Assembly (NCBI RefSeq): GCF_003148765.1
Contig: NZ_QGGV01000001.1
Span: forward strand, 552,001 to 616,000
From: Silicimonas algicola
GTDB taxonomy: Bacteria > Pseudomonadota > Alphaproteobacteria > Rhodobacterales > Rhodobacteraceae
DNA length: 64,000 nt
Reading direction: 5' to 3'
In this document: piece by piece, positions 1-9,667 of the stretch
Position numbering within the stretch: position 1 is the stretch's first letter
How the letters are laid out: the number at the start of each line of letters is the position of its first letter
Program-made: the position numbers and the translations under genes
Notes under the pieces: generated by a model
Databases searched by the model: none
What the model was told of the DNA's origin: nothing
Seen by the model: only the letters and a program-made list of their open reading frames with translations

Positions 1-511
1 CGGTGCGCTGCCGGACGATCAGGGGGCCGAGGTCGCCGGTCCAGCCGATGACGAGCGGGTCGTCTCCGGCGGGAAGTGGTACGGACAGATCGACCGTCGA
101 GATGCGCGCGATTTCGACGTTGCCGACCTCGGGCACCGTGACATCGACGAGTTCGGGGTCGAGCACGGTCTCGCCCGCTCGGAAGGTCAGTTTCTGCGAC
201 AGGTCGGGCCAGGCGGCGCGGAAGGCTTCGGCCATGTCCTCGGGCGGGAGGCTGCGGAAACGGAGGTAGTCCTCCTCGTTCGCCGCGTCGTTGGTGTTCT
301 GGATGCCGTCGAGGTCGATCCCCGCGACGGCGGCCTCGATCATCCATTCGATGTAGACGCGCAGGCTGTCGCCCTCGATCTCGATGTCCATGACGCCGGG
401 CTGGACCTCGTGGGATCGCGCAGGCGTGACGGAGATCAGGGTTGACAGCACCAGAGCGAAGATCACCCTCGCGAGGGCGGCGAACGCCGCGAATGAAGGA
501 AGATTGGTCAT
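1..511 (-). CDS. HupE/UreJ-family protein, N-terminal part (runs off left edge)
   Basis: Reading leftward from the ATG at 511 gives about 170 residues without a stop to the window edge. The first ~34 residues are hydrophobic and end in a signal-peptide-like AxS site, followed by HEVQPGVMDIEIEG. That start is what I remember from the long HupE/UreJ-type proteins of Rhodobacterales, which carry a periplasmic N-terminal domain before several membrane spans; the membrane part would lie outside the window. A GAGGA lies 8 nt before the ATG. The start codon overlaps the start codon of the DUF4198 gene on the other strand, so one of the two starts may be wrong; a GTG at codon 16 would still leave a signal peptide. 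HupE-like proteins are linked to nickel/cobalt handling, but nothing here shows the metal. Confidence 0.6.
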   Translation of the reverse strand, partial: MTNLPSFAAFAALARVIFALVLSTLISVTPARSHEVQPGVMDIEIEGDSLRVYIEWMIEAAVAGIDLDGIQNTNDAANEEDYLRFRSLPPEDMAEAFRAAWPDLSQKLTFRAGETVLDPELVDVTVPEVGNVEIARISTVDLSVPLPAGDDPLVIGWTGDLGPLIVRQRT

Positions 512-1319
512 GCGTTCCGTCCTCGTCCTGTTCCTGTGCATGGCATGTATCGCCAGCCTCGCCAATGCCCACGAATTCTGGATCGATCCCGTCGAGCCCG
601 TGGTGCCCGAGGGTGGGGAGGTCGTCGCCAGCCTGCGCGTGGGACAGGCCTACGAGGGGTCGAGCTATGCCTACGTGCCGCCCAACTTCCGCCGGTTCGA
701 CTACGTCTGGCAGGGCGAGACGCGGCCCGTCGAGGGCGTGATCGGGGATCGGCCCGCCGCGACCGTTGCGGTCGAGGGCGAGGGGCTGATGGTCCTGATC
801 CACGTCACGACGGACACCTTCCTGACCTGGGACACGTTCGAGATGTTCGAAAGTTTCGTGCGCCACAAGGACGCCGAATGGACGCTGGCAGAGCATGAGG
901 CGCGGGGCATTTCCCACGAGAAGGTCCGCGAGGTCTATTCGCGCTATGCCAAGGCTCTGGTCGCTGTTGGATCGGGCGAGGGTGCGGACGCCGAGGCGGG
1001 GCTGCTGACCGAGCTGGTGGCGCTGGAGAACCCCTATACCGGCGGCGCCGAGGACGGTTTGCGGGTGCGCCTTCTCTATCAGGGCGCGCCGAGGGGTGAC
1101 GCGCAGATCGAGGTCTTCGAGAAGGACGCGGCGGGCGTGGTCACGGTCTCGACCGTCCGCACCGACGCGGCGGGCGAGGCGGTCGTGCCCGCCGTGCCGG
1201 GCAGGAGCTACATGCTGGATGCGGTGGTGCTGCGAGAGCCCGCGGCCGACATCGCGGCGGCGAAGAATGTGTCGTGGGAGAGCCTCTGGGCGAACCTGAC
1301 GTTCTACTTCCCCGAATAG
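510..1319 (+). CDS. DUF4198-like periplasmic protein
   Basis: Encodes 269 residues. The start at 510 is chosen because it begins a textbook signal peptide (residues 1-20, ending SLANA) and has GAAGGAAG 7-14 nt upstream; the longer open frame to 384 adds a polar, unlikely leader. The mature protein begins HEFW, typical of DUF4198 proteins as I remember them, and ends in a beta-rich stretch that could be a carbohydrate-binding-like or transthyretin-like fold. Such proteins often sit beside nickel, cobalt or TonB uptake genes, and the divergent HupE-like neighbour fits. The exact ligand is unknown. The start codon overlaps that of the opposite-strand gene. Confidence 0.7.
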   Translation: MRSVLVLFLCMACIASLANAHEFWIDPVEPVVPEGGEVVASLRVGQAYEGSSYAYVPPNFRRFDYVWQGETRPVEGVIGDRPAATVAVEGEGLMVLIHVTTDTFLTWDTFEMFESFVRHKDAEWTLAEHEARGISHEKVREVYSRYAKALVAVGSGEGADAEAGLLTELVALENPYTGGAEDGLRVRLLYQGAPRGDAQIEVFEKDAAGVVTVSTVRTDAAGEAVVPAVPGRSYMLDAVVLREPAADIAAAKNVSWESLWANLTFYFPE

Positions 1320-1323
1320 GCTG

Positions 1324-1437
1324 TCAGACGTCCCGGTCGTCGCAGGGGCGGCAGAGGATCAGCACCTCGCGGAACATAAGGCAGGCGATGACGCTGAAGG
1401 TCGCGGCATCGGCCGAGATCGCGAACAGTCCTGACAT
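1324..1437 (-). CDS. Possible 37-aa small protein
   Basis: A short frame, MSGLFAISADAATFSVIACL..., 37 residues long, with a strong GGAGG 9 nt before its ATG. The middle is hydrophobic enough for one membrane segment, and the tail holds a C-x2-C pair and charged residues. It lies between the end of the DUF4198 gene and the end of truA. The ribosome site is the main support; there is no homology I recognise, and a chance frame in GC-rich DNA is quite possible. Confidence 0.35.
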   Translation of the reverse strand: MSGLFAISADAATFSVIACLMFREVLILCRPCDDRDV

Positions 1438-1545
1438 GGTCCCACGCCTCCGTCACTCGTCACGAGTATGGAGGGGATCGTGCTCGGCGGTTTTGGCGAT
1501 CCTTCGACGCGGGCAGGGCGAATCTGAGGCGGCGGCAGCGGCCGG

Positions 1546-2313
1546 TCAGGCGAAGGGGTTGGTCTCGTAGAGCACGTCGGTCAGGAACAGGCCGTCGGGT
1601 GGCGCGACCGGACCGCAGGCGGCACGGTCGCGGGCATCGAGCGCGTCCTTGACGCGGTCGGGCGTCCAGGTGCCGGCGCCGACCCGTTCGAGTGTTCCCA
1701 CGATGGACCGGACCTGGTTGTGGAGAAACGACCGCGCACGGAGGCGGATCTCGACGATCGTGCCGGCCTCGGCGGGGCGGGTAGAGATGGCGATTTCGTC
1801 CAGCGTCTTCACCGGGCTCCTGGCCTGGCACATGGTCGACCGGAAGGTGGTGAAGTCGTGGTTGCCCACCAAATACGCCGCGCCCTCGCGCATGGCGGCG
1901 ATGTCGAGGTCGCGCCGGATGCGCCAGGCCTGGCCCTGATCGAAGACGAGAGGCGCGCGGCGCAGGGCGATGCGGTAGAGGTAGCGCCGTTCAACGGCCG
2001 AGAAGCGGGCGTGGAAGTCGTCGGGGACGCGCGCGCAGGCGGTGATCGCCACGAGGTCCGGCCTCAAGTGGTGGTTCAGCGCCTCGGACAGACGGAAGGG
2101 GTCCCAATCCCGCGTCATGTCGATGTGCGCGACTTGACCCGTCGCGTGGACGCCGGCGTCCGTCCGTCCTGCGGCGGCGAGAGAGGGAAGGCCGGGCTCG
2201 AGCCGTGCGAGCGCCGCTTCGATGCGCCCTTGCACCGAGGGGGCGTGGTCCTGCCGCTGCCAGCCCGAAAAGGGGCTGCCCAGATACTCGATCCTGAAGG
2301 CGTAGCGTGGCAT
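1546..2313 (-). CDS. truA: tRNA pseudouridine(38-40) synthase TruA
   Basis: TruA isomerises uridines 38-40 in the anticodon arm of many tRNAs. The 255-residue product starts [12 protein letters not shown], has the conserved [13 protein letters not shown] motif with the catalytic aspartate at residue 52, and carries the C-terminal [14 protein letters not shown] motif of the family. Length and both motifs are normal. The start at 2313 is chosen because homologues begin just before the conserved YxGxxFxGWQ strand; in-frame ATGs at 2325 and farther upstream would add a non-conserved leader. It is monocistronic here, convergent with the small frame on its left and divergent from the response regulator on its right. 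Confidence 0.95.
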   Translation of the reverse strand: MPRYAFRIEYLGSPFSGWQRQDHAPSVQGRIEAALARLEPGLPSLAAAGRTDAGVHATGQVAHIDMTRDWDPFRLSEALNHHLRPDLVAITACARVPDDFHARFSAVERRYLYRIALRRAPLVFDQGQAWRIRRDLDIAAMREGAAYLVGNHDFTTFRSTMCQARSPVKTLDEIAISTRPAEAGTIVEIRLRARSFLHNQVRSIVGTLERVGAGTWTPDRVKDALDARDRAACGPVAPPDGLFLTDVLYETNPFA

Positions 2314-2534
2314 GGCGACGGCCATAGCCTGCGCCATCGTCCGGCGCAACGGAGCCCCGCTTGACCGCTGCACAGCCTCTGCACGAGGTCACGCGCGCAT
2401 CTGCACTCCGGTTGTAGATATATTACCACTAGGCACGCATTTCACCCGCTGGGGGGCTCTGTCCCCTCGCTCCCCGGCGGGAACGCTCCTACCCTCTAAC
2501 CCAACCTCATTCAGAGTCTGCGACCGTAGCTGTC
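2314..2534. other. Divergent intergenic region, truA / response regulator
   Basis: This 221-bp gap holds the control regions of truA (leftward) and the two-component operon (rightward). The middle is AT-richer (TTGTAGATATATTACCAC near 2411) and is the most likely promoter area. It is followed by a run of G/C blocks (GGGGGG...CCCC near 2450-2480) resembling the short GC-rich intergenic repeats of Rhodobacterales. I see no convincing gene or operator palindrome. Confidence 0.4.
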
Positions 2535-3236
2535 ATGAGTAACCAGACCATCCTTGTCGTGGACGACGACCCACAGATCCGAGAGGTGCTGGGCATGGCG
2601 CTGGAACGCGCCGGCTTCACCGCCGTGATGGCCCGCGACGGGGCCGAGGGGCTTGCGCAATCGCGCGCAATCAAACCGGCACTGGCCGTTCTGGACATCG
2701 GGCTGCCCGAGATGGATGGCCTCGAGTTGTGCAAGGCGATCCGCCGCGACAGCGACCTGCCGATCCTGTTCCTGACCGCCCGCGACGACGAGGTCGACCG
2801 CATCCTTGGCCTGGAGCTGGGCGGCGACGACTATGTCACGAAGCCGTTCAGCCCGCGCGAATTGGTGGCGCGCGTGCGCGCGATCCTGAAGCGGACGGGC
2901 GGAGGCAGATCGGCGCCCGACGCGCCCGACACGCTTCAGATCGGGCGGCTGTCGCTGGTTCCCGATTCCCACGTCTGCAAGGTGGACGACCAGAAGGTCA
3001 CGCTGACCTCGACCGAAATCTCGATCCTGACGAAGCTCATGTCGCGTCCGACGCAGGTCTTCAGCCGGCCCGCTCTTGTCGATGCGATCTGGGGACCGGG
3101 GATGGTGGTGTCCGACCGCACCCTGGACAGCCACCTGCGCAACCTGCGCTCGAAGCTGGCCGATGCGGGCTGTCCCGACGCCATCGAGACGCTGCACGGC
3201 GTGGGCCTTCGGATGGGGCCGTGTCAAGGTACGTAG
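2535..3236 (+). CDS. OmpR/PhoB-family response regulator
   Basis: A DNA-binding response regulator of 233 residues. The receiver domain (about 1-120) has the acidic pair at D11/D12, the phosphorylation site D54 in VLDIGLP, T81 and the switch lysine K103 in TKPF. The C-terminal part (about 135-230) is a winged helix of the Trans_reg_C type (SRPALVDAIWG..., DSHLRNLRSKL). It overlaps the next gene, a histidine kinase, by 16 nt, so the two are certainly translated together. The stimulus and targets are not shown; the iron-type operon directly downstream is an obvious candidate. It reads like the CreB/ChvI class, but I would not assign a gene name. Confidence 0.92.
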   Translation: MSNQTILVVDDDPQIREVLGMALERAGFTAVMARDGAEGLAQSRAIKPALAVLDIGLPEMDGLELCKAIRRDSDLPILFLTARDDEVDRILGLELGGDDYVTKPFSPRELVARVRAILKRTGGGRSAPDAPDTLQIGRLSLVPDSHVCKVDDQKVTLTSTEISILTKLMSRPTQVFSRPALVDAIWGPGMVVSDRTLDSHLRNLRSKLADAGCPDAIETLHGVGLRMGPCQGT

Positions 3237-4192
3237 CGCCGAAGTGGCGTCCGCCCCTGATGCTCGTGCTCGGGGGGTCTTTGCTGGCGATCCTCGTCCT
3301 GCCGATCTATGCCGCGCTGATCGCGGATTTCCTGACGCCGCTGACCGGGCGGCGGAAGGCCGTCGTTATCGTGGCCGGAGGATCGTTCCTGGCCACCCTC
3401 GTGCTGGGGTGGCTTCTGTGGCGGCTGATCCTGTCGCCCGTGCAGGCGCTGGCGGCGAAGGCCGAGCATATCCGCGAGGGCGGCGCGCCTGACGCGCTCG
3501 ACCATTACGGCACGCCCGAGATCGGCGAGCTGGCGCAGGCGGTCCTGGACATGGCCGAGGTGCTGCAATCGCGCGAGATGGCCGTGCGGGGCTATACCGA
3601 CCACGTCACGCACGAGTTGAAGACGCCCCTGACCGCGATCCGGGGCGCAGCGGAACTGCTTCAGGCCGAGGAGCTTCCGCCCGGAGCGCAAAAGCTCGTG
3701 GCGACCATCGCGGGCGCCGAAAAACGCGCGGTCAAGCTTCTGGGCGCGGCGCGCCAGATCGCCGCCGCGCGGATGCCCGAACACCGGGGCACGACGCGGC
3801 TGAAGGATTGTCTGCCCGAGCTGCGCGGCCGCTTCGGCGCGATCCGCATCGACGTGGGCAACCAGGCCGAGCCGCTCCCGCTGGCGAAGTCAGGGCTGAT
3901 GGTCGTCCTCGGCCACCTTGTCGAGAACGCTGTCGAGGCCGGGGCGCGTCAGATCGTGCTCGACACCGGACGAAACGGCGACGTGCCGTGGATGACGGTG
4001 ACCGACGACGGGCCGGGTATCTCGACCGGAAACGCGCGGAAGGTGTTCGAGCCGTTCTTCACCACGCGACGGGATTCGGGGGGCACGGGCATGGGTCTTG
4101 CCATCGTGCAGACGCTTCTGCTGGCCCACGGCTGCCTTATTTCGCTGGAGGAAACGGGCGGGACGGGGACGCGCTTCCGCATCCAATTCTGA
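3221..4192 (+). CDS. Sensor histidine kinase with minimal periplasmic loop
   Basis: The 323-residue product starts at a GTG inside the end of the response-regulator gene. Two membrane helices (about 13-37 and 46-71) are joined by only a few residues, followed by a HAMP-like linker. The dimerisation domain carries the phospho-acceptor H131 in THELKTPLTAIRGA. The catalytic domain has the N box (HLVENAVEAGA), G1 (DDGPGIS), F box (FEPFFTTRR) and G2 (GGTGMGLAIV). There is no room for a periplasmic sensor domain, so the signal must be sensed in the membrane, by a partner or inside the cell. It pairs with the upstream regulator. Its stop codon forms half of a TGA-N9-TCA site in front of the following operon. 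Confidence 0.9.
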   Translation: MSRYVAPKWRPPLMLVLGGSLLAILVLPIYAALIADFLTPLTGRRKAVVIVAGGSFLATLVLGWLLWRLILSPVQALAAKAEHIREGGAPDALDHYGTPEIGELAQAVLDMAEVLQSREMAVRGYTDHVTHELKTPLTAIRGAAELLQAEELPPGAQKLVATIAGAEKRAVKLLGAARQIAAARMPEHRGTTRLKDCLPELRGRFGAIRIDVGNQAEPLPLAKSGLMVVLGHLVENAVEAGARQIVLDTGRNGDVPWMTVTDDGPGISTGNARKVFEPFFTTRRDSGGTGMGLAIVQTLLLAHGCLISLEETGGTGTRFRIQF

Positions 4193-4204
4193 GCAATTTA
4201 ATCA
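4190..4204. promoter_or_regulatory. Candidate iron-responsive operator (TGA-N9-TCA)
   Basis: TGAGCAATTTAATCA has the TGA-N9-TCA layout described for the iron-regulator RirA (IRO box) and resembles the AT-centred 'Iron-Rhodo-box' predicted for Rhodobacterales. It lies 55 bp upstream of the operon that encodes imelysins and a dihaem protein, which is where an iron-response site would be expected. The first TGA is also the stop codon of the kinase gene. The match is by eye and the motif is short, so chance cannot be excluded. Confidence 0.45.
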
Positions 4205-4259
4205 GGATTGACGAGCCCGAGTGTTTTTGTCAGGTTTGCCCTTGAAGGAGCAGGCCGAC

Positions 4260-4733
4260 ATGACCGTGCAAGATCATCCCCGCGGCGGTACGCCCGTCGG
4301 ACACATGGGCGACCTGGGCGCGGTCGAGGCCGCGGCCGTGCATTTCCTGCGGCTCTGGGCCGATGGCCAGACGGGACGCGACGCCGCGGTCCGCGAACTT
4401 GTCGAGGCACTGGGCGAGAAGGCCGGGCTTGCGACGGCGCTGGCGTTCGAAGCCCTCTTCGACCTCTGCGCCCGGCACGGCCGTCGTCCCCTAATGCGGC
4501 ACGACGTTCTCTGCGGCTGCCTCGGGGCCGATGAGGCCTGCTTCGCCACCTTCATTTCGGCCGCGGCCGAACCGGCCGAGGAGGACGCCATGCTGATGGC
4601 CTTCCTCCTGGTCCGCGCCGACCTTGCCCCGATCCTCGCCGGCCTCGCCCGAGATGTCGGCATGTCCCTGCGGCGCTTCGCTCTGACGAAGACGCGTGAA
4701 CCGGCGCGGCTGCGCCTCAAGACCCTGCACTAG
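4260..4733 (+). CDS. Hypothetical protein heading the imelysin operon
   Basis: A 157-residue protein with AAGGAG 9 nt before its ATG; an in-frame ATG at 4221 is rejected because it lacks such a site. I see no signal peptide and no clear membrane span; most of the chain is predicted helical (AVHFLRLWADG, DAAVRELVEALG, DAMLMAFLLVRADLAPIL). A CGCLGADEACF segment near residue 85 carries two cysteines. It ends 12 bp before the first imelysin gene, so it belongs to the iron-type operon, yet it looks cytoplasmic while its partners are exported. I do not recognise the family. Confidence 0.75.
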   Translation: MTVQDHPRGGTPVGHMGDLGAVEAAAVHFLRLWADGQTGRDAAVRELVEALGEKAGLATALAFEALFDLCARHGRRPLMRHDVLCGCLGADEACFATFISAAAEPAEEDAMLMAFLLVRADLAPILAGLARDVGMSLRRFALTKTREPARLRLKTLH

Positions 4734-4745
4734 AAGGACGACCTC

Positions 4746-6005
<1,260 letters not shown>

Positions 6006-6051
6006 GAGTTCGCTGGGCGGCGCTCCTGTCGCCGCCCGATTGACGGTGTTC

Positions 6052-7596
6052 ATGCGCACGTTCTTCGCAACCCTTGCCATGGTGCTCGCCGCCGCCGCCA
6101 GTCCGGCGGCGGAGATCGCCATACTGCGCGATCTGCACCTGACGCCGGAGACCCGCACCAATGACGAAGCCGCGCGCATCGCGGCGGTGACGGCGCCGGC
6201 AACCGATTTCAGCCAGCCCGAGGCGTTCGAGGCCAAGCCGGCCGGTGCCGCGACCGTGCGCGCCCGCGACGACGCCGACGCCTTCTCGCTGCCCTCGGGC
6301 AACATCGGCTTCGAGGGTGAACTGACCTTCAAGGTCGGCAACGGGCTTTTCCGGAAGCTCTGGGTGTCGTCGCCCTCGTCCACGCTCGCGTCGGACGGGC
6401 TGGGGCCGGTCTACAACGCGCGGTCGTGCCAGCTTTGTCACCTGAAGGACGGGCGCGGGCATCCGCCGGAAGGACCGGAGGACAATCGCATCTCGATGTT
6501 CCTGCGGCTGTCGGTGCCGGCGGGCGATGCTCCGATGGACGAGATCGAGACCTACCTTGCGTCCATCGGCATCGACACGCCGCGCACGCGGCCTGAGCCG
6601 ACCTACGGCGGCCAGCTTCAGGACCTCGCCGTCCCGGGTCACGCGGCCGAGGGACAGATGACGGTGGACTACGAGATGGTCGAGGTGGCGCTGTCCGGCG
6701 GCGAGACGGCCACGCTGCGGCGGCCGACCTATGGCGTCGAAGGGTTGGGGTATGGCGACCTGTCGCCGGAGGTGCAGCTTTCGCCCCGCGTCGCGCCTCA
6801 GATGATCGGGTTGGGACTTCTGGAGGCGGTGCCGGCAGAGGACATCCTGGCCCGTGCCGATCCGATGGACGCAGACGGCGACGGCGTCTCGGGCAGGGCA
6901 CAGATCGTCTGGTCGGCCGCCCACGAGGCACCGATGCTGGGGCGCTTTGGCTGGAAGGCCGGCAATCCCACCATCGAGCAGCAGGGCGCGAGTGCGTTCC
7001 TGGGCGACATCGGCATCTCGAACCCGATGTTCGACAGCGGCGGCGGGGACTGCACCGAGGCGCAGGAGACCTGCCTCGGTGCGCCCCACGGCGACGGCGA
7101 CGCGCGCGGGACCGAGATCGATGCCGAAGGTCTGGACCTCGTCACCTTCTACAGCCGGAACCTAGGCGTGCCCGCGCGCCGCGACATCGACGATCCGCAG
7201 GTCCTACGCGGCAAGGAGGTCTTCTACGACACCGGCTGCGCGTCGTGCCATGTTCCCAAGTTCGTCACGCACCGCCTGCCGGATCGCGAGCCGCAGAGCT
7301 TTCAGCTGATCTGGCCCTACAGCGACATGCTTCTGCACGACATGGGCGAGGGCCTGACCGACGGCAGGCCCGAGGGTGTCGCGACGGGGCGCGAGTGGCG
7401 GACGGCGCCTCTGTGGGGCATCGGCTTGACCGAGCAGGTCAACGGCCACACGTACTTCCTTCACGACGGGCGTGCGCGGTCGCTTCTCGAAGCCATGCTG
7501 TGGCATGGCGGAGAGGCCGAGGCGCAGCGCGAGGCCGTCGTGTCCATGCCGCCGGAAGACCGGGCGGCGCTGATCCGGTTCCTGGAGTCGCTCTGA
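6052..7596 (+). CDS. Dihaem cytochrome, DUF1111 (thiol-oxidoreductase-like)
   Basis: A 514-residue protein with a signal peptide (about 1-20). It has two c-type haem sites, CQLCH at residues 126-130 and CASCH at 396-400, in the arrangement of DUF1111 proteins, distant relatives of the MauG/cytochrome c peroxidase group. These genes recur between imelysin genes, where they are thought to serve iron acquisition or redox handling of iron in the periplasm; the reaction is not established. The ATG at 6052 has no good ribosome site, but it starts the signal peptide directly. The stop overlaps the next start (ATGA), so translation is coupled. Confidence 0.88.
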   Translation: MRTFFATLAMVLAAAASPAAEIAILRDLHLTPETRTNDEAARIAAVTAPATDFSQPEAFEAKPAGAATVRARDDADAFSLPSGNIGFEGELTFKVGNGLFRKLWVSSPSSTLASDGLGPVYNARSCQLCHLKDGRGHPPEGPEDNRISMFLRLSVPAGDAPMDEIETYLASIGIDTPRTRPEPTYGGQLQDLAVPGHAAEGQMTVDYEMVEVALSGGETATLRRPTYGVEGLGYGDLSPEVQLSPRVAPQMIGLGLLEAVPAEDILARADPMDADGDGVSGRAQIVWSAAHEAPMLGRFGWKAGNPTIEQQGASAFLGDIGISNPMFDSGGGDCTEAQETCLGAPHGDGDARGTEIDAEGLDLVTFYSRNLGVPARRDIDDPQVLRGKEVFYDTGCASCHVPKFVTHRLPDREPQSFQLIWPYSDMLLHDMGEGLTDGRPEGVATGREWRTAPLWGIGLTEQVNGHTYFLHDGRARSLLEAMLWHGGEAEAQREAVVSMPPEDRAALIRFLESL

Positions 7597-8570
7597 TGCG
7601 CGGACTTGTCCTGACCCTTGCCGTGACCCTTGCGCCCCTTGCCGGACATGCCGGGGTGGAGCAGGCGGTGGACGATCACATCCTGCCTGCCGTTGCTGCG
7701 TTTCAGGCCGATACGACGGCGCTTCGGTCGGCGGCCGAGGCCGACTGCACGCAGGAGGCGGTTCGACCCGCCTACCAGTCGGCCTTCGACGCCTGGATGG
7801 GAGTGGCGCACCTCCAGTTCGGGCCGCTCGAAGAGACGGGGCGCGGCCTTTCCATCGCGTTCTGGCCGGACGCTCGCGGCATGGTGCCGAAAGCGGTTGC
7901 CGGGCTCGTGGCGGAGGCGGATCCCGTCATCGACGATGCAGACGCCTTCGCGCAGGTCTCCGTCGCCGGGCGCGGGCTCTTCGCGATTGAGGCGGTGCTC
8001 TACGGCGAAAGCTACGACGCCGACGACTATGCCTGTCGCCTCGCGGTGGCCTTGTCCCGCGATCTTGCGCGCACGGGGCACGCGCTGGCGGAGGCGTGGG
8101 ACGCATATGCCGAGATCCTTCGGACCGCAGGCGAGCCGGGAAACGCGGCCTACATGAGCGAGGCCGAGGCCACGCGTGAGCTCTATACGGCGCTGATGAC
8201 CGGGCTCGAGTTCACCAAGGATCAGCGGCTGGGTCGGCCAATGGGCACCTTCGAGAGGCCCCGACCGACGCGCGCCGAGGCCTGGCGCTCGGGTCGGTCT
8301 CAACGTAACGTCGTGCTGTCGCTCGAGGCCTTGCGCGGTCTTGCGGCGGAGCTGGCCGAGGCGCCGGAAACGGACGCAGCTTTTGCCCGTGCCATCGCGA
8401 CGGCCGAGGCGCTGGACGACCCGGTCTTCGCGGGCGTGGCCGATCCCGCGGCACGGTTCCGGCTTGAGGCGCTTCAGCAGGAGATCGCGTCCATCCAGAC
8501 GGCGACCGCGACCGAGATCGGCGCGGCGCTCGGGGTGTCGCAGGGGTTCAACTCGCAGGACGGCGACTGA
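7596..8570 (+). CDS. Second imelysin-family protein
   Basis: A 324-residue exported protein (signal peptide about 1-19, ending AGHAG). The pattern of imelysins is visible: an N-terminal helix pair with a W-x-x-A repeat (DAWMGVAHLQFGP) and a GLFAIEAVLYG segment in the place of GxHxxE, where the histidine is replaced. It therefore belongs to the shorter imelysin class that lacks the complete motif. It starts within the stop codon of the dihaem gene and ends one base before the DUF1513 gene. It probably works with the first imelysin and the dihaem protein in periplasmic iron handling. Confidence 0.82.
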   Translation: MRGLVLTLAVTLAPLAGHAGVEQAVDDHILPAVAAFQADTTALRSAAEADCTQEAVRPAYQSAFDAWMGVAHLQFGPLEETGRGLSIAFWPDARGMVPKAVAGLVAEADPVIDDADAFAQVSVAGRGLFAIEAVLYGESYDADDYACRLAVALSRDLARTGHALAEAWDAYAEILRTAGEPGNAAYMSEAEATRELYTALMTGLEFTKDQRLGRPMGTFERPRPTRAEAWRSGRSQRNVVLSLEALRGLAAELAEAPETDAAFARAIATAEALDDPVFAGVADPAARFRLEALQQEIASIQTATATEIGAALGVSQGFNSQDGD

Positions 8571-8571
8571 C

Positions 8572-9627
8572 ATGAGACGCCGCAGCTTCATGGGCGCCCT
8601 GTGTGCGGCTGGCAGCCTGCCGGCCTTCGGGTGGGCCGCGGCGGGCAGCCCGGCCTGGCTGGCGGCGGCGCGGGAGCCGGACGGGGCCTACGCCCTCTTC
8701 GGCATAGCGCGCGACGGCAGCGACCTGTTCCGCATCCCGCTTCCCGACCGGGGACACGCCGCAGCGGCGCATCCCACGGCGCCCGAGGCCGTGGCTTTCG
8801 CGCGGCGGCCCGGCACCTTCGCGCTTGTCATCGACTGTTCCCTGGGGACGGTCCTCCACCGGCTGGACGCGCCGGAGGGCCGCCATTTCTATGGCCATGG
8901 CACCTTCGTCGAAGGCGGGCGCGTTCTGGTGACCACGGAAAACGACATCGCGACGGGCGAGGGGCGGCTGGGGCTCTGGTCGCGCGACGAGGGCTATCGC
9001 AGGATCGGCGAGATCGCATCGGGCGGGGTCGGGCCGCATGATATCCTCACCTTGCCCGGCGACGTTCTGGTCATCGCGAACGGCGGCATCCTGACGGACG
9101 GCCGCGAGAAGCTGAACCTCGACACGATGCGACCCAACCTGAGCTACGCGACCGTCGCGGGCGGCGTGGACGAGACGGTCGAGCTTGCAGCCGACCTGAA
9201 CCGCCTGTCGATCCGTCACCTCGCTCACCAGGATGAAACGGTTGCCTTCGCGATGCAGTGGGAGGGCGAGGAGACGGATCCCGTCCCTCTCCTCGGGCTG
9301 CACCGAAGGGGCGAGGCGCCGATGCTGGCGCGGGTCGGGCTTGCCGAGCACATGCTGATGAAGGGCTACGCGGGCAGCGTGGCCATTGCGGATGGGCTGG
9401 TCGCCATCACGTCGCCTAGGGGTGGACGGGTTCACCGCTTCGGCCTCGATGGAGTGTTCCTCGACGCGCATGACCGCGCGGACGTCTGCGGCGTCGCTCC
9501 GGGCGACAGGGGCATGGTGCTGAGCGACGGGCTGGGAGGGCTTCTGACACTTGACGCTTCTGGGCTGGCGCCGCTGTCGAAGGCCGATCGCGCCTGGGAC
9601 AACCACATGGTGCGCGTGCCGGTTTGA
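8572..9627 (+). CDS. DUF1513 protein (Tat-type signal, beta-propeller-like)
   Basis: A 351-residue protein beginning MRRRSFMGAL, an arginine-rich leader that resembles a twin-arginine signal. The rest alternates short beta strands with glycine and aspartate turns (LAHQDETVAFAMQW, GVGPHDIL), as expected for a WD40/YVTN-like propeller, and matches what I know of DUF1513. This family closes many imelysin-DUF1111-imelysin operons. It begins 1 nt after the previous stop. Function is unproven; a haem, iron or metallochaperone role is inferred only from company. Confidence 0.82.
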   Translation: MRRRSFMGALCAAGSLPAFGWAAAGSPAWLAAAREPDGAYALFGIARDGSDLFRIPLPDRGHAAAAHPTAPEAVAFARRPGTFALVIDCSLGTVLHRLDAPEGRHFYGHGTFVEGGRVLVTTENDIATGEGRLGLWSRDEGYRRIGEIASGGVGPHDILTLPGDVLVIANGGILTDGREKLNLDTMRPNLSYATVAGGVDETVELAADLNRLSIRHLAHQDETVAFAMQWEGEETDPVPLLGLHRRGEAPMLARVGLAEHMLMKGYAGSVAIADGLVAITSPRGGRVHRFGLDGVFLDAHDRADVCGVAPGDRGMVLSDGLGGLLTLDASGLAPLSKADRAWDNHMVRVPV

Positions 9628-9667
9628 CCGGCTAGGGTCTGTGCGGACAATGCAGGAGGGCAACACC

